Assembly (NCBI RefSeq): GCF_027579695.1
Contig: NC_083596.1
Coordinates: 13,102,798-13,166,797 of the forward strand
From: Neoarius graeffei
Taxonomy: Eukaryota > Chordata > Actinopteri > Siluriformes > Ariidae
DNA: 64,000 bases
Direction: 5' to 3'
Shown here piece by piece: positions 21,562-34,000 of the stretch. Made by a program: the position numbers and the translations under genes. Within the stretch, counting starts at the first letter, position 1, and each line of letters opens with the position of its first letter. The notes under the pieces are model-generated. The model was not told the origin of the DNA and made no database searches. It worked only from the letters and a program-made list of their open reading frames with translations.

Positions 21562-22234
21562 ATCTGCACAAATCTCATATTTCATCAATTCATACAATAC
21601 ATATAGCACATCTAGTTTTCTTGGAGAAAGACAGCAAGACAGAATGAGAGAGAGACATCGAGATCATCATCATGATCATCTTTATTGAAGCCATCCATGT
21701 GTTTAAGAGCCAGACATTGACATAAATTTTTTTTTTTTCCCAGACTGGCCCATCTTATCTTTAGAAAGTTACCTGAACTTTTATCAGTATAACAGAGTTC
21801 TGGATCCATACAGATACAAGGTTTATCAAAACCTTAAGAACTGATTGAGTTTTTATTGAGATTGAAAGGCCTTGGAATGAATTAATGCTTTGGTCAGGGA
21901 TACAGTCAACTTCTGTCACTTTACACAGCTCAAATACAATCTTAACACCTCCACTGACACTTATATGGATATCTATGTTTTGAACAGCCATTCTTTAGTC
22001 ATGAATGTTCAAAAGAAATAGGGAGGACATGTAAATATAAAGAAACCAGAACCCAATTGTTAACAATAATATAAAAATATGTAGTAAATTAAACTGAATA
22101 ATCAGCGTAAACCAGTGGCTGCATTTTATTCAAGTCATAATGGAGGTCGCCTCAGAAAGACGTCTTTCTCCAAACCTGTAATAAATCAGGTAGTAAATAT
22201 ACTGAAATGGTCTATGGCTCAGTTTAACCGACTA
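21562..22234. other. Intergenic, nothing recognised
   Basis: A minus-strand frame of 76 codons (21761-21991) has no recognisable similarity; no repeat boundary is seen. Confidence 0.45.
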
Positions 22235-22273
22235 CAACCCCAAATCAGAAAAAGTTTTGATGGTATGGAAACT

Positions 22274-22614
22274 GGGGCGGCACAGTGGTGTAGTGGTTAG
22301 CACTGTTGCTTCACAGCAAGAAGGTCCTGGGTTCAAGCCCAGTGATCGACAAAGGAGTCTGGGTGGAGTTTGTATGTTCTCCCCGAGTCTGTGTGGGTTT
22401 CCCCTACAGTCCAAAGACATGCAGGTTAGGCTAATTGGTGGCTCTAAATTGACCGTAGGTGTGAGTGTGAATGGTTGTTTGTCTCTGTGTGTCAGCCCTG
22501 TGATGACCTGGCGACTTGTCCAGGGTGTACCCCGCCTCTCGCCCATAGTCAGCTGGGATAGGCTCCAGCTTGCCTGTAACCTTGCACAGGATAAGTAGCT
22601 ACAGATGATGGATG
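22274..22614 (+). repeat. Mermaid-like SINE, GATGGATG-tailed variant
   Basis: Inserted near the Tc1 left end; target duplication GATGGTATGGAAA. Confidence 0.9.
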
Positions 22615-23045
22615 GATGGTATGGAAAATGCAAATAAAAAAGAAAGTTGTGATTTCTGAATTTACTTTGACTTGTAGCTCATTGCAGACAGTACGAACGC
22701 AAGATATTTTATGTTTTTGTCTGGTCAACTTCATTCAATTTGTTAACATAATCCATTCCCGCATTTCAGGCCTGTAACACATTCCAAAAAAGAAAAGTTG
22801 GGACGGGGAAATTCAGGGCTAGTAATGAGGTAAAACAGTTAAATAATAAGATATGATTTGAAACAGGTGATGTCAACAGGTGATTGTAATCATGATTTGG
22901 TAGAAAATCAGTAACCAGGAAAGGCCTAGTCTTTGAGGAGCAAAGATGGGCTGAAGCTCTCCAGTTTGTCGACAAATGCATGAGAAAATTATTGAAATGC
23001 TTTAAAAAACAAAACAAAAAACCCTCCACCACCTTATTCAAAAAG

Positions 23046-23405
23046 AGGCGGCCTGGTGGTGTAGTGGTTAGCGCTGTTGCCTCCCAGCAAGAAGGTTCTG
23101 GGTTTGAGCCCAGTGGCCGGCGAGGGCCTTTCTGTGTGGAGTTTGCATGTTCTCCTCGTGTCTACATGGGTTTCCTCCGGGTGCTCCGGTTTCCTACACA
23201 GTCCAAAGACATGCAGGTTAGGCTAATTGGTGGCTCTAAATTGACTGAGTGTGAATGGTTGTTTGTCTCTATGTGTCAGCCCTGTGATGACCTGGCGACT
23301 TGTCCAGGGTGTACCCCGCCTCTCGCCCATAGTCAGCTGGGATAGGCTCCAGCTCGCCTGCGACCCTGTAGAACAGGATAAGTGGCTACAGATGATGGAT
23401 GGATG
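23046..23405 (+). repeat. Mermaid-like SINE, GATGGATG-tailed variant
   Basis: Target duplication TTATTCAAA(R)AAG on both sides. Confidence 0.9.
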
Positions 23406-23682
23406 TTATTCAAAGAAAGACAGGAAGCGGTTTGAATATTTCACCCTCTATGGTACATATCATCATTAACCGATTCAAAGAATAAGGAGGAATTTCAGTA
23501 TGCTCCGGAACAAAGACAAAAAGGACCATCCAGACTGTTCCCAGCAACAAGCCCAAAATCCAGGGTGCGTCATGGTATGGAGTTGTGTCAGTGCCTTTGG
23601 CAAAGGTAACTTACACTTCTGTAATGGCAGCATTAATGCAGAAAAGTACATTGGGATTTTGGAGAAACATATTCTGCCTTCA

Positions 23683-24056
23683 GGCGGTACGGTGGTGTAG
23701 TGGTTAGCGCTGTCGCCTCACAGCAAGGTCCGGGTTCGAGCCCCGTGGCCGGCGAGGGCCTTTCTGTGCGGAGTTTGCATGTTCTCCCCGTGTCCGCATG
23801 GGTTTCCTCCGGGTGCTCCGGTTTCCCCCACAGTCCAAAGACATGCAGGTTAGGTTAACTGGTGACTCTAAATTGAGCGTAGGTGTGAATGTGAGTGTGA
23901 ATGGTTGTCTGTGTCTATGTGTCAGCCCTGTGATGACCTGGCGACTTGTCCAGGGTGTACCCCGCCTTTCGCCCATCGTCAGCTGGGATAGGCTCCAGCT
24001 TGCCTGCGACCCTGTAGAACAGGATAAAGCGGCTAGAGATAATGAGATGAGATGAG
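23683..24056 (+). repeat. Mermaid-like SINE in transposase remnant
   Basis: (GAGAT)n-tailed type. The target duplication ATATTCTGCCTTCA splits the transposase remnant between the GIINAEKYIGILEKH-like and FQQDNAKPH parts. Confidence 0.92.
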
Positions 24057-24883
24057 ATATTCTGCCTTCAAGATGATGTCTTTTCCAGAGAGATTTCAAC
24101 AAGACAATGCAAAACCACATTGTGCACACATTACAAAGACATGGCTGAGGAAGAAGAGGGTGCCTGTCCTTTCTGTCCCCAGTAGAGAATGTGTGGAGAA
24201 TTTTGAAATGAAAAACACGATAACGACGACCCCGTACTGTTGCACACCTTGAGACCTGTTTGCAGGAAGAATGGAGCAAAATAACACCTGAAACACTTCA
24301 TCACTTGGTGTCTTCAGGCTCTGAATATATTTTAAGTGTTGTGAGAAGGAATGGAAACATTTCAAAGTAGTAAATATTTTATCGTCCCAACTTACTTTGA
24401 AATATGTTACAAGAATCAAAATGTGTTTATTTTGGAAAAAAAAAACCACACCAAACAACAAAACTCATGAGGTAAATCAACTAATGTGCTGTTGTATTGT
24501 TCTGAGTGCAATACAGGTCAAAGATTATTCACAAATCATTGTTTTCAGTTTTACATTCAACTTCAACATACCGTCCCAACTTTTTCTGATCTGGGGTTGT
24601 ATTTAAGTTAAGTTCTTTCCAAACCAAATCTACAGTGTAGATTTTAACTCCTCAAGCAGTGATATTTGGAAAATCTTTTTTACTACTCGTGTGGAAAACT
24701 GGAATACTGAATATCAATATGAACGATGGAATTAAATGGAACAATTACGCTTTCACTATCAACATCATCTACAGAGACCCCTACATCTCCTTAATTCAAA
24801 CTTGATGCAAATGCTTTTAAAATAAACATGATGTAGTAGTCACTAATGGGAACGTAATTACGAGAAATTAATTTTTCCCCTTC

Positions 24884-24889
24884 TTTAAT
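24884..24889 (-). other. Candidate ganab poly(A) signal (ATTAAA)
   Basis: TTTAAT on the plus strand, about 200 nt after the ganab stop. It is a common variant signal; weak evidence. Confidence 0.3.
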
Positions 24890-25088
24890 GGTCCTATTTC
24901 TTTTATCCTTCTCCATTTACATTCCCATCCTAAAACAATCCCAAACACAAATATTCCACACACACTCATTCGCAGTGCATGTGTGTGAAAGAATCAAATC
25001 TTGTCAAAAGAAATGAGTTGCTCCTTCTGGTAAGATGATAGTGTGTGCATAAATTTGATCACATCCTAGTAACCTCCATGCGTGTGTT

Positions 25089-28000
25089 TTACTGTAAGGT
25101 CACAGTCCAGTCAGACCCTGCATTGACGGCAGGTTTATGCAATGTTAACATGGACGCTGCAGAATCAAAATCAAATTTCACAGCAGACTCGGCACCATCT
25201 AGGAAAATCATGAACAACAATGCACATCATATTAAAACAACTTCAATTTTTTTTCTTTTGCATCTTTTGAAACCGATGCTCACACGCCATTTAGTCAATT
25301 TCTTTATTGGAATAAACATGACAGCTGAACGCACATCATTTTAGACGAACCGAATAGCTTGTGATCCTGCCAATATGGCAAAATCGTAAACAGCTGGAGC
25401 ACTTGGAAGCCTATCGTATAATCCAGGGCTTTTCAAAGTGTGGGGCGCCAGAGTTCTTAAGGGGGGGCGCAACGTGAGGAAAAATAAACCAGAATAAGTT
25501 ACTATTGCGGACATTTAGCGAACTTCAGCTAGCCTTTACCAGAGACAAAATGGATCGATTTTTAGTACCTAAAGCTACAGTGAGTGAGGAGACAGAGTCT
25601 GGGCCAAGCAAAGAAACAGACCCTCCAGGATGTTGCGATTTGCAACTTCAACGCAAATTCAACCAATCCCCGCAAATTCAGGGCGGTGTTGCAATTATAT
25701 CCAATCACCGCAACTTTCCTGCAAATTTGACCAATCGTTGGCGTCGTCTTGAGGTGATGTCGACAAACTACCTTCCGCCTTACTTCCGTGTATACGTTCA
25801 AGAGAAGCAGCATGCGCGCAGTGTTGCCAGATTGGGCGGTTTCAAGTGCATTTTGGCGGGTTTTGAACATATTTTGGACTGGAAAACGTCAGCAGTATCT
25901 GGCAACACTGCATGATGTGCGAGTCAGTGTTTATATAGGCTTAAATTCTGTTACTGAAAGTGTGTTATGTTTACAGTGAAGGACTGTGTGCACTTTACGT
26001 TATTTTTTTTTACTTAATACAAGAAATTAATGGATGCCAACATTTTTGCCAAAATGGTATTTTATTTTCCATTGTTTAGGCAGCTTCACCATCATACTGT
26101 GAGATTCTGTTCAAATAGTTTTTTTTTTTCTTCTTTGAAGCCTGAGCCATTTATTTTATTAGTTTATAATTATTGTTTAATTTAGTCTTCAGGAGAGACT
26201 GCCTGCACACAGTACTAGTATTAATAGTTTTTTTTCTTACATGAAAGCTGAGGCGTTTATATTATATTTTAAGGTAACTTCATGTTGTGCTGTGAGGTTC
26301 TATGCACTTTAACTTTTGAACCAACAGGTGCATTTGGATAAGTAAAGCCTATTTTTCTGCATTTTTGTAGTCCTGGTAATCTTTTATATTGGTAAAGTTG
26401 TTTATAGGACCATTTCTCAGTGTCTGTTTTTTTAATCAATAGTTTTTCGGTAATAGCTTAATATTTAACATATCACTCAATTTTAAATCACAAAAAGAGA
26501 AAATCGCAACAATTTCTCGCAACTTTCACTTCCTCCCGCAATGTAATCGCAACAAAAACCTAAAAAACACCACAACTTTCATCGCAATTTTTTGGAAAAC
26601 CCCCGCAACATCAGACATTTTAGCCCGCAACAATCACAAAAAAGGCCCGCGGAATCCTGGGGGGACTGGAAAAAGAAGGAAGTATGACCACGATTATTTA
26701 AAGTTTGGATTTTCATGGACTGGATCTGAAGATGCTCCACTGCCACAGTGTGTTGTCTGCCAAGAGGTGCTAGCTAACGATGCTATGAGATGTTTAAAAT
26801 GTGTAAAACAAGATGTTTTAAAAAGCACAGATGTTTAAAATGTGAAAAAGAAAAATGTGTACAACAACCATTTTTTAAAAATACGAATGGAACATTAAGT
26901 ATAGCAACAACAAAAATTGTAAGGGGGGGCGCTGTTGTTTATTTGCTCTCCGAGGGGGGGCTGACTCTCCCACACTTTTGAAAACCCCTGGTATAATCGT
27001 CATCATTTTCAACCACTAATGTAGCCGTAAAATCTTCGTCCAGAAATTGGTACATCTCAAAGCAGTACGCTGAACACTTATTAACACTTGAATGTCAATA
27101 ATAAATCTAATCAATATGTTCTGCTTAATGCTCCAGATGTTGTACGCTGGAAAATATGTAGCCATATTTCCTAAAGCACATTTTTAGCAGCGCTCTTGTT
27201 GTCTGGATCATAATACAGCATAAAGAAGCTAAAGAGAGTCAAACAGAATTAAAAAAAAAAAAAACTGACCTGCGAGCTTCAGGGAGACAGAAGACGGCCG
27301 AGTGGCTCCAAGTATTATCACCTTCTCTATCCATGCTGCTGTGGTGAACTTTGAGTCTGGAGCCAGATTACTGAGGAGCAGAAGAGTAACTCGTAATGGA
27401 AGAAAAACAAACAAACAAACAAAAACAATTACGAAACTACAAATCTACAACAATTAGAACAACCCATAAGGGAAAGAACGGTTCAAACAACAACATGAAC
27501 AGCCAGCAATGAAGAGGAAAAGAATAATTGATAATGGAAGGAACAAAAATACAACAACAGTGTGAGTCGCCCATAAATTATAGAACAGTTCAAACTACAC
27601 CGTGAACAGCCCATAAAGGGACAGAACAGTTCAAACTGCAGCACCATGAACAGCACATAAGGGACAGAACAGTTCAAACTACATCATGAACAGCCCATAA
27701 GGGACAGAACAGTTCAAACTACAACAATGTGAACAGCTCATAATGGAACATAATGGAACCAGTTTGAACTATAGTAATGCAAACAGCCCATAAAGAACAG
27801 AACAGTTCAAACTACAACAACATGAACAGCCCATAAGGGATGGAACAGGTCAAACTACAACAACGAGCACAACACACAAGTGACAAAACAGGTCAAACTA
27901 CAACAAATGTGAACAGCCCATAATGGAACATGATGGAAACAGTTTGAACTACATCAATGCAAGCAGCACATAAAGAACAGAACGGTTCAAACTACAACAG

Positions 28001-31000
28001 TGTGAACAGCACATAAGAGAGGGAACAGGACAAATGACAACACGAACAGCCAATACTGAAGAGGAAAATAATAACTTGTAATGAAAAGAAGAAAAATACG
28101 ATAACAGTGTGAACAGCTCACAAGGGACAGAACAGTTCAAATGACAACAATAGGAACAGGCCCTGAAGAAAAGTCCCTGAATAAATTGTCAAACCACAAT
28201 GTGACAAAAAAGGACAGGCCATAGCTAGTAGTTCAAACCACAACAAACTAATAGCCCATAAGAGATGGAACAGTTCAAACTACAGCAACGAGAACAACAC
28301 ATAAGCAATGGAACATTTCGAACGACAACACTGAACAGCCCATTAGGGACAGGACAGTTTAAACAAAAAAAAGGCCACTGAAGGAATGCTAAAACTACAA
28401 TGTGACAAGAACAGTCCATTACAGAAGTAACAATTCAAACCACAACAAAATCAACAAAGAACAGCTAATAATGGAAAGAATCGGAAAGGAGGCAAACAGC
28501 AAAGAAGTGGAGAAGGACATACAGAAGTAATAGAAACAACAGCACTAACTAGAACAAAGAAACTAAGAGAGCTCATAACAGAAAGAACAAAAAAAAAACT
28601 ACGTTACTGTAATGAGTAAAGAACAGCCCATAATGGAAGGAACAGTTCAAAGTACAATACGATTAACAGGGAATAGCTTCACATATAAAAGTACACTAAA
28701 GCAACAATAACAAATGAAATAAAGAACAACTCACGATTACTAACACTAAGAATAGCCCACAGCAGATGAAACAGTTCAATTGAACATGACACCAAGGCCC
28801 AATCCCAATTCTAATTTCTACCCCTACCCCTCCCCCTTCCCCTTGGCCCTTCCCCTTGAAACTGAGCTACAAGGGATAGGGCTTGAAATTCAACCCTTAC
28901 GTATTGGGATAGCCCTTCAACGATCGCATACGTCATCGCGTACCTCCGTCAGCGTTTACGTTAGCAAAACGCGACCAAATGCGTCATTGGCTGCGACCAG
29001 CCGCTACAGTCAGAGCCAGAACAGAAATCTCTGCTGGCAGGGTGTGATTTGTTAACTAACACCACTGAATGGGATATCTTTGGCGCTTCGTGCACCACAT
29101 CCGACAGAATGAGGTGTCAGAACACTCATGTAAACAATAAAAGCGAGAATAACAGAACAAAACGTACGCAGTCAAGCAACCGAAAACAATACTCACTCCC
29201 AAAGCTTTTTAGCAGCAGCTTGGATTTCAGAAATCGCTGCTCATTCTCAGCTCGAAAGCGAATCAAGCGGCGTGTTTCCTCTGGATAACAACTTAAAACA
29301 CGTAAATAATGGAGAAAATACATTTATGACAATCTTTCGCCGCGGGAACCGCCATCTTTCTGAAATCCGCATGAAATCTCGCTGAAATCCGCATGGCATT
29401 GTGGGAAATCACTCAAACCCCTTCGTTCGGAGTCAGCTCCAGGAAAATCTCCGTTTGGAGGGGTACAGAAGCCCTACCCCTTCCCCTACCCCTCCGCGTT
29501 AACTGGGATTGGGATTCCCCTACCCCTTCACGTGAACGCGCAAAATGGAGGGGAAGGGCCAAGGGGTTGGTCCAAGGGGTGAAATGGGATTCGGCCCAAG
29601 AGTGATGGCACAATGCCAGTATTTTTTGACCAATACAGAAGAACAGCCCATAATGGAATGGACAGTTCAATGACGATGTAACCAAAACAAAACTTAACCA
29701 ACCAACCAACAAGATATAATTTGTCACCAGATAAATGAATTAATCGATTCAACAGGACGACGAAGAGTCGAGCCCTTTGCTGGGAAACATATGTGAAGAA
29801 GCCATGAAGCGCTGTGTCGTCTTACAGCCAATTAATTTCACTTTTAATAATCCAAGCAGCCTAAAAATAATAGCACTCCATGCTAGGGTTTTGATATGCG
29901 TGGGGAGAGCAAGGAAAGAAAAGCACACCTGCAGGAAAGCACATTATCAGAGAAGTGCAGTCGCCTGTGGATAAACTGCTTTTCTTTTTCAAAGCTGAAG
30001 GTGTGGAAATCGTCAATGTAGAGCTCTCCTTCAGCGGTGCCCTAGAAGATGAACGATGTGAAGATGTAAGAGCAATGTTGTAGCACTAAACATCTGAAAC
30101 AACACCAGCACGTCCCCTGCAGTGAGCGTACCTGAGAACTCAGTGCCACATAGAGGGTGTATGGGTCGTTCTCCATACAGGAGGAGGATCTCCTGATGCG
30201 GGCCTTCCTGCTGATGATGGAGCCACCACGTTGGAACACTGGGATCTATGGAGAAGTTACAACATTTTGAAATTTTTTCATTTTACATAACACAATCAGC
30301 AGCGAAGAGGTTTTCAAAGGCATCTACGCCCAGGAGTATTTTTTTTTTTTATTTAAACAGTGCTTATCATTAATAAACCACATTCAATAAAGATTCTCAA
30401 TCATTCCAGAAAATATCTAATTTTATCTAAATTTCATTTTATTTCAGCACTTAAAGTGCCATTCCACCATTGGATGTATTCTTTGGCATAAAATACAATA
30501 TATTTTATGACAACATGACTAGACGGAGAAATCTTTTAGCTTCAAAATGATATATCAAACATAATTTTTTGACAACGACAAGTATATTAATTTTGCGACC
30601 AAAGTCACCTACCCTTTTAATTTCCGTGCGGTAGTGAAACGTGATGTCATCGGCAGGTTCCCCTTCTTGTGTACCACGTGTCGGTCTATTTTTAGACCAG
30701 GAAACCCCCAAAGTGAGAGAGTCATTTCTCCTCGTATATGGGGGCCAAAAAAATTGCGAAAAATTTTGAGTTAATCTTTCAGTTAGCTAGATTTATTGGT
30801 ATTAGCTAGATTTATTGGTATTATTTTTATCGCATTCTATCCGCCATTGCTGATAATATGTGCCACGTCACACGGTACACAAGAAGGGGAACCTGCCGAT
30901 GACATCACGCGCGGAAATTAAAAGGGTAGGTGACGTTGGTCGCAAAATTAATATACTTGTCATTGTCAAAAAATTATGTTTGATATATCATTTTGAAGCT

Positions 31001-34000
31001 AAAAGATTTCTCTATCTAGTGATACCATTTATATATGTTGTCAAAATATATTGTATTTTATGCCAAAGAATACATCCAGTGGTGGAATGGCACTTTAAGT
31101 TAAACCTGGTAATACTTTCCTCCAGTTCTACCACTTTATGCCTTTAGTGTTGGTCCATGAAATGCCAGTAGAGGACAGTACGATTGGTTAGCAGAAGTGG
31201 AAAAGCTCTCGGTTTAGTGTCTTATAGAGTGATGAGGTGTTGCTTGCTGTAGTATTACATTCTAACAAAAAATATCGAACACTTATTCCATGAAATTGGG
31301 TCGTACACGAGCTGATAGCTGATGAGGCGCGTAGCACCGAGCCGACTATAAGCCGTATACGACGAGATTGAGTGGAATAACTGTTTTATTCTAGCCACGT
31401 TCATTGGATTTTGAGAAACAGAGCATTTTTATTTTTTGCAAATTCAATAAATAAAAACTTTCGAGAAAACGTCTGACAAAAAAAAATTTTGCTTAGAATG
31501 TAAACTAACCAGCAAAATGACAGTAGCAATTTGTGGAAAATGCTATAATAATATCTATCCATCCAGCCATTATCTGTAGCCGCTTATCCTGTGCAGGATC
31601 ACGGGCAAGATGGAGCCTATCCCAGCTGACTACGGGTGAGAGGCGGGGTACACCCTGGACAAGTCGCCAGGGCTGACACATAGAGACAAACAACCATTCA
31701 CACTCACATTCACACCTACGGTCAATTTAGAGCCACTTGCATGTCTTTGGACTGTAGGGGAAACCGGAGCACCCGGAGGAAACCCACGCAGACACAGGGA
31801 GAACATGCAAACTCCGCACAGAAAGGCCCTCGTCGGCCGCTGGGCTTGAACCCAGGACCTTCTTGCTGTGAGGTGACAGTGCTAACCACTACACCACCAT
31901 GCTGCCCCAGGCAAAAACAATACAGGATTTATCTTGTAGTCTCCTGATCCCCAGATCTTTAACCCAGCCACATATAAAAGTTGTACGTCTCCATGCTCTT
32001 CCAGGTCTTAATCTGTCTGTCCATGTAGAACGATTTCTGCAGCACCAGGTAGTTTGAGATGTCGGGGAACTCAACGGATGGATAATTTTCTAACTCGTAG
32101 GAAAAATCCTACGAGTTGGAAAATCCTACGTTCTTACCATGAAATATTTTTATTCCATATTTTGTTGCTTTTTTGTATTTTGGGGTTTTTTATTTTTGAA
32201 TAGAGTTTTTATTTAATCTTCGGTTGGTTCAGCAAGACGCTCCACCATTTTGTTTTTCTTCTTCTTTAGGGTTTTTTGGTGGTTGGCAAACCAACTTAAA
32301 GGTGCATTACAGCCACTGTCTGGGCTGGAGTGTGGAACAGGCGATATGGGAGGGACACCAAACAAAAACAAACAAACTACCGTAAAATACCAAATAATAG
32401 CCCGGGCGATTATTTGTCTCAATCACGTAAGAGACCCGGCGCGTAGTAGAGACTAGGCGGCTATTTGGAACAGGCGATTAATTCCTTCTTCACAAACACC
32501 TTCCCCAAAATCTACCTCAAAACGGGGAAAAAAATCATTCTCAGATAGGCCTACTTTTAACCAGTATAACTTACAGTTTGTTTAGAGTTAGATTACAGAT
32601 AGCACGGTGCCGACTTCGGGGAATTTTGAAGACGCAGAATGCATCTTCGCATGGCACAGTCGGGGTGGATAAAGGATAAATCACACACCTTTTCCTGTTA
32701 ATGACTAGTTAAGCGCATGCTTTACAAAATAATCAAGAAACCACACCATTGTCTGTGCGCAGCACTGTGATTTAATTACTCTGCAAAGTTATGGTCACTT
32801 GCTATCACCCTCACCCATGCAGCCTCCACCCTTTGCGCTTCGCGATGTCTGTCAATCTGAAATTGCATGGAGGGCGCGACGTTGAAGCAACATAATTAGG
32901 GTGCGAAGTGTCAAACCAAAGGGTTTTTTCTTATGCTGAAAAATAAGTGACCTGCAGTGGCTACATACTGTCATCTTGCATCACGTTTCTCTCCAAGACG
33001 TCTCCCTATTTGGCCGATATGAGCCTATTCCCCGAGTGAGTTGGTACGGTGGCTCGACCCCGTAGAAAACTTAAAGTTCGGATGAAAGTTAGTTGAATAG
33101 GTTACTGACTTGTAGGCCTACATGTTGCCTGCCTGACGCGTGCTTCTGCCCAACTTGCACGACAGATTACTTGTTGAAAAGGCCCCTTGGATTAGATTGG
33201 CCGCGAGCAGACTGAAATGCATGTTAGAACGCTCTCACCTTTTTTGTAAAGCGTCTTCCAGATCCGAATGGGTAAGGGCAAGTGAAATGGTATAAGGTCT
33301 TTAATAAAACTCAGTGTGTGCTTTGACGCATGCATTCGGCAATTTAGGTCGTTTAACAGAAGCAGCAGTCCAACCTTGGAAACCCGCAGTCCTCAATGTC
33401 ACCACACACGCTGGCTTTCGTTGGGTATAACCAAAGGGGTGGCTAAGACATCTGTCAAAAGTTACGGAGTTGCATTCCTCAAGAAATATTACGGTAGACC
33501 AAGATTATAACATTGAAATGGCATGTTTATTATCACGTAACAAAATGTTGTAAACAGTATTATAGAAATAATTTCATTAATTAATTAATTAATTAATTAA
33601 TTAATTAATTAATTAATATTGTTTCGGTAGAAAACTATGCAATGCAAAATCGTTTAAACACCAGAAAACCAGAAAAGTGCTGGGCCTCAAGATTCTAGAT
33701 AGAACGTTCGGACGCTTTTTTTTTTTTTAGACCCCGGCGAGTATTCGGAACCGGCCTTTATTTGTCACAACACACGCGTACACCCGGCCGTTAAAGGGAA
33801 CTCGGCGGTTAATTGGAACTCGGCTATTATTTGGTATTTTACGGTATATTATTTTAGCTATTTCTGTTTCTTTTAAATACTTGATAAAGTGACTTGATGT
33901 GCTTTGCCATTTTGTTTTTCTCTATTCATGATATATGAGCTGATATCCTAGTAGTAGAGTAGCCAATCAGAACGCGCGACTGCTTATATCCAGTGAATGT

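Larger units (their letters stand above)
22235..24599 (+). mobile_element. Degenerate Tc1-like element with three SINEs
   Basis: The ends CAACCCCAAATCAGAAAAAG and the complement CTTTTTCTGATCTGGGGTTG lie between TA dinucleotides. The family differs from the 1.6-kb copies. Transposase remnants include MVWSCVSAFGKGNLHFCNGS and FQQDNAKPHCAHITKTWL, plus a C-terminal EEWSKITPETLHHLVSS-like tail, all broken. Three SINEs are inserted within it. Confidence 0.85.
25549..26838 (+). pseudogene. hAT transposase N-terminal remnant, interrupted
   Basis: [20 protein letters not shown] starts at 25549. The frame is broken by an inserted element (about 25627-26660) and resumes as [20 protein letters not shown]...[13 protein letters not shown], which resembles the N-terminal zinc-binding segment of hAT/ZBED-like proteins. 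It stops after about 50 codons. The catalytic RNase H-like and dimerisation regions are missing. Confidence 0.6.
25424..26990 (+). mobile_element. hAT transposon with perfect 8-bp duplication
   Basis: GTATAATC occurs immediately before CAGGGCTTTTCAAAGTGTG (25416-25423) and immediately after the inverted end CACACTTTTGAAAACCCCTG (26991-26998). The 8-bp duplication and CAG...CTG ends identify hAT. It lies in the last intron of ganab and holds two further nested elements. Confidence 0.9.

Noticed and set aside
26930-26960. Runs of G near 25445 and 26930 as a G-quadruplex regulatory pair
   Set aside because: They are the inverted subterminal ends of the hAT element and need no other explanation.
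27171-27202. Candidate last exon of ganab with a short in-frame ORF
   Set aside because: It is in phase but lacks the conserved C-terminal pattern. The exon at 25089-25198 encodes that pattern, in phase, with a good acceptor.
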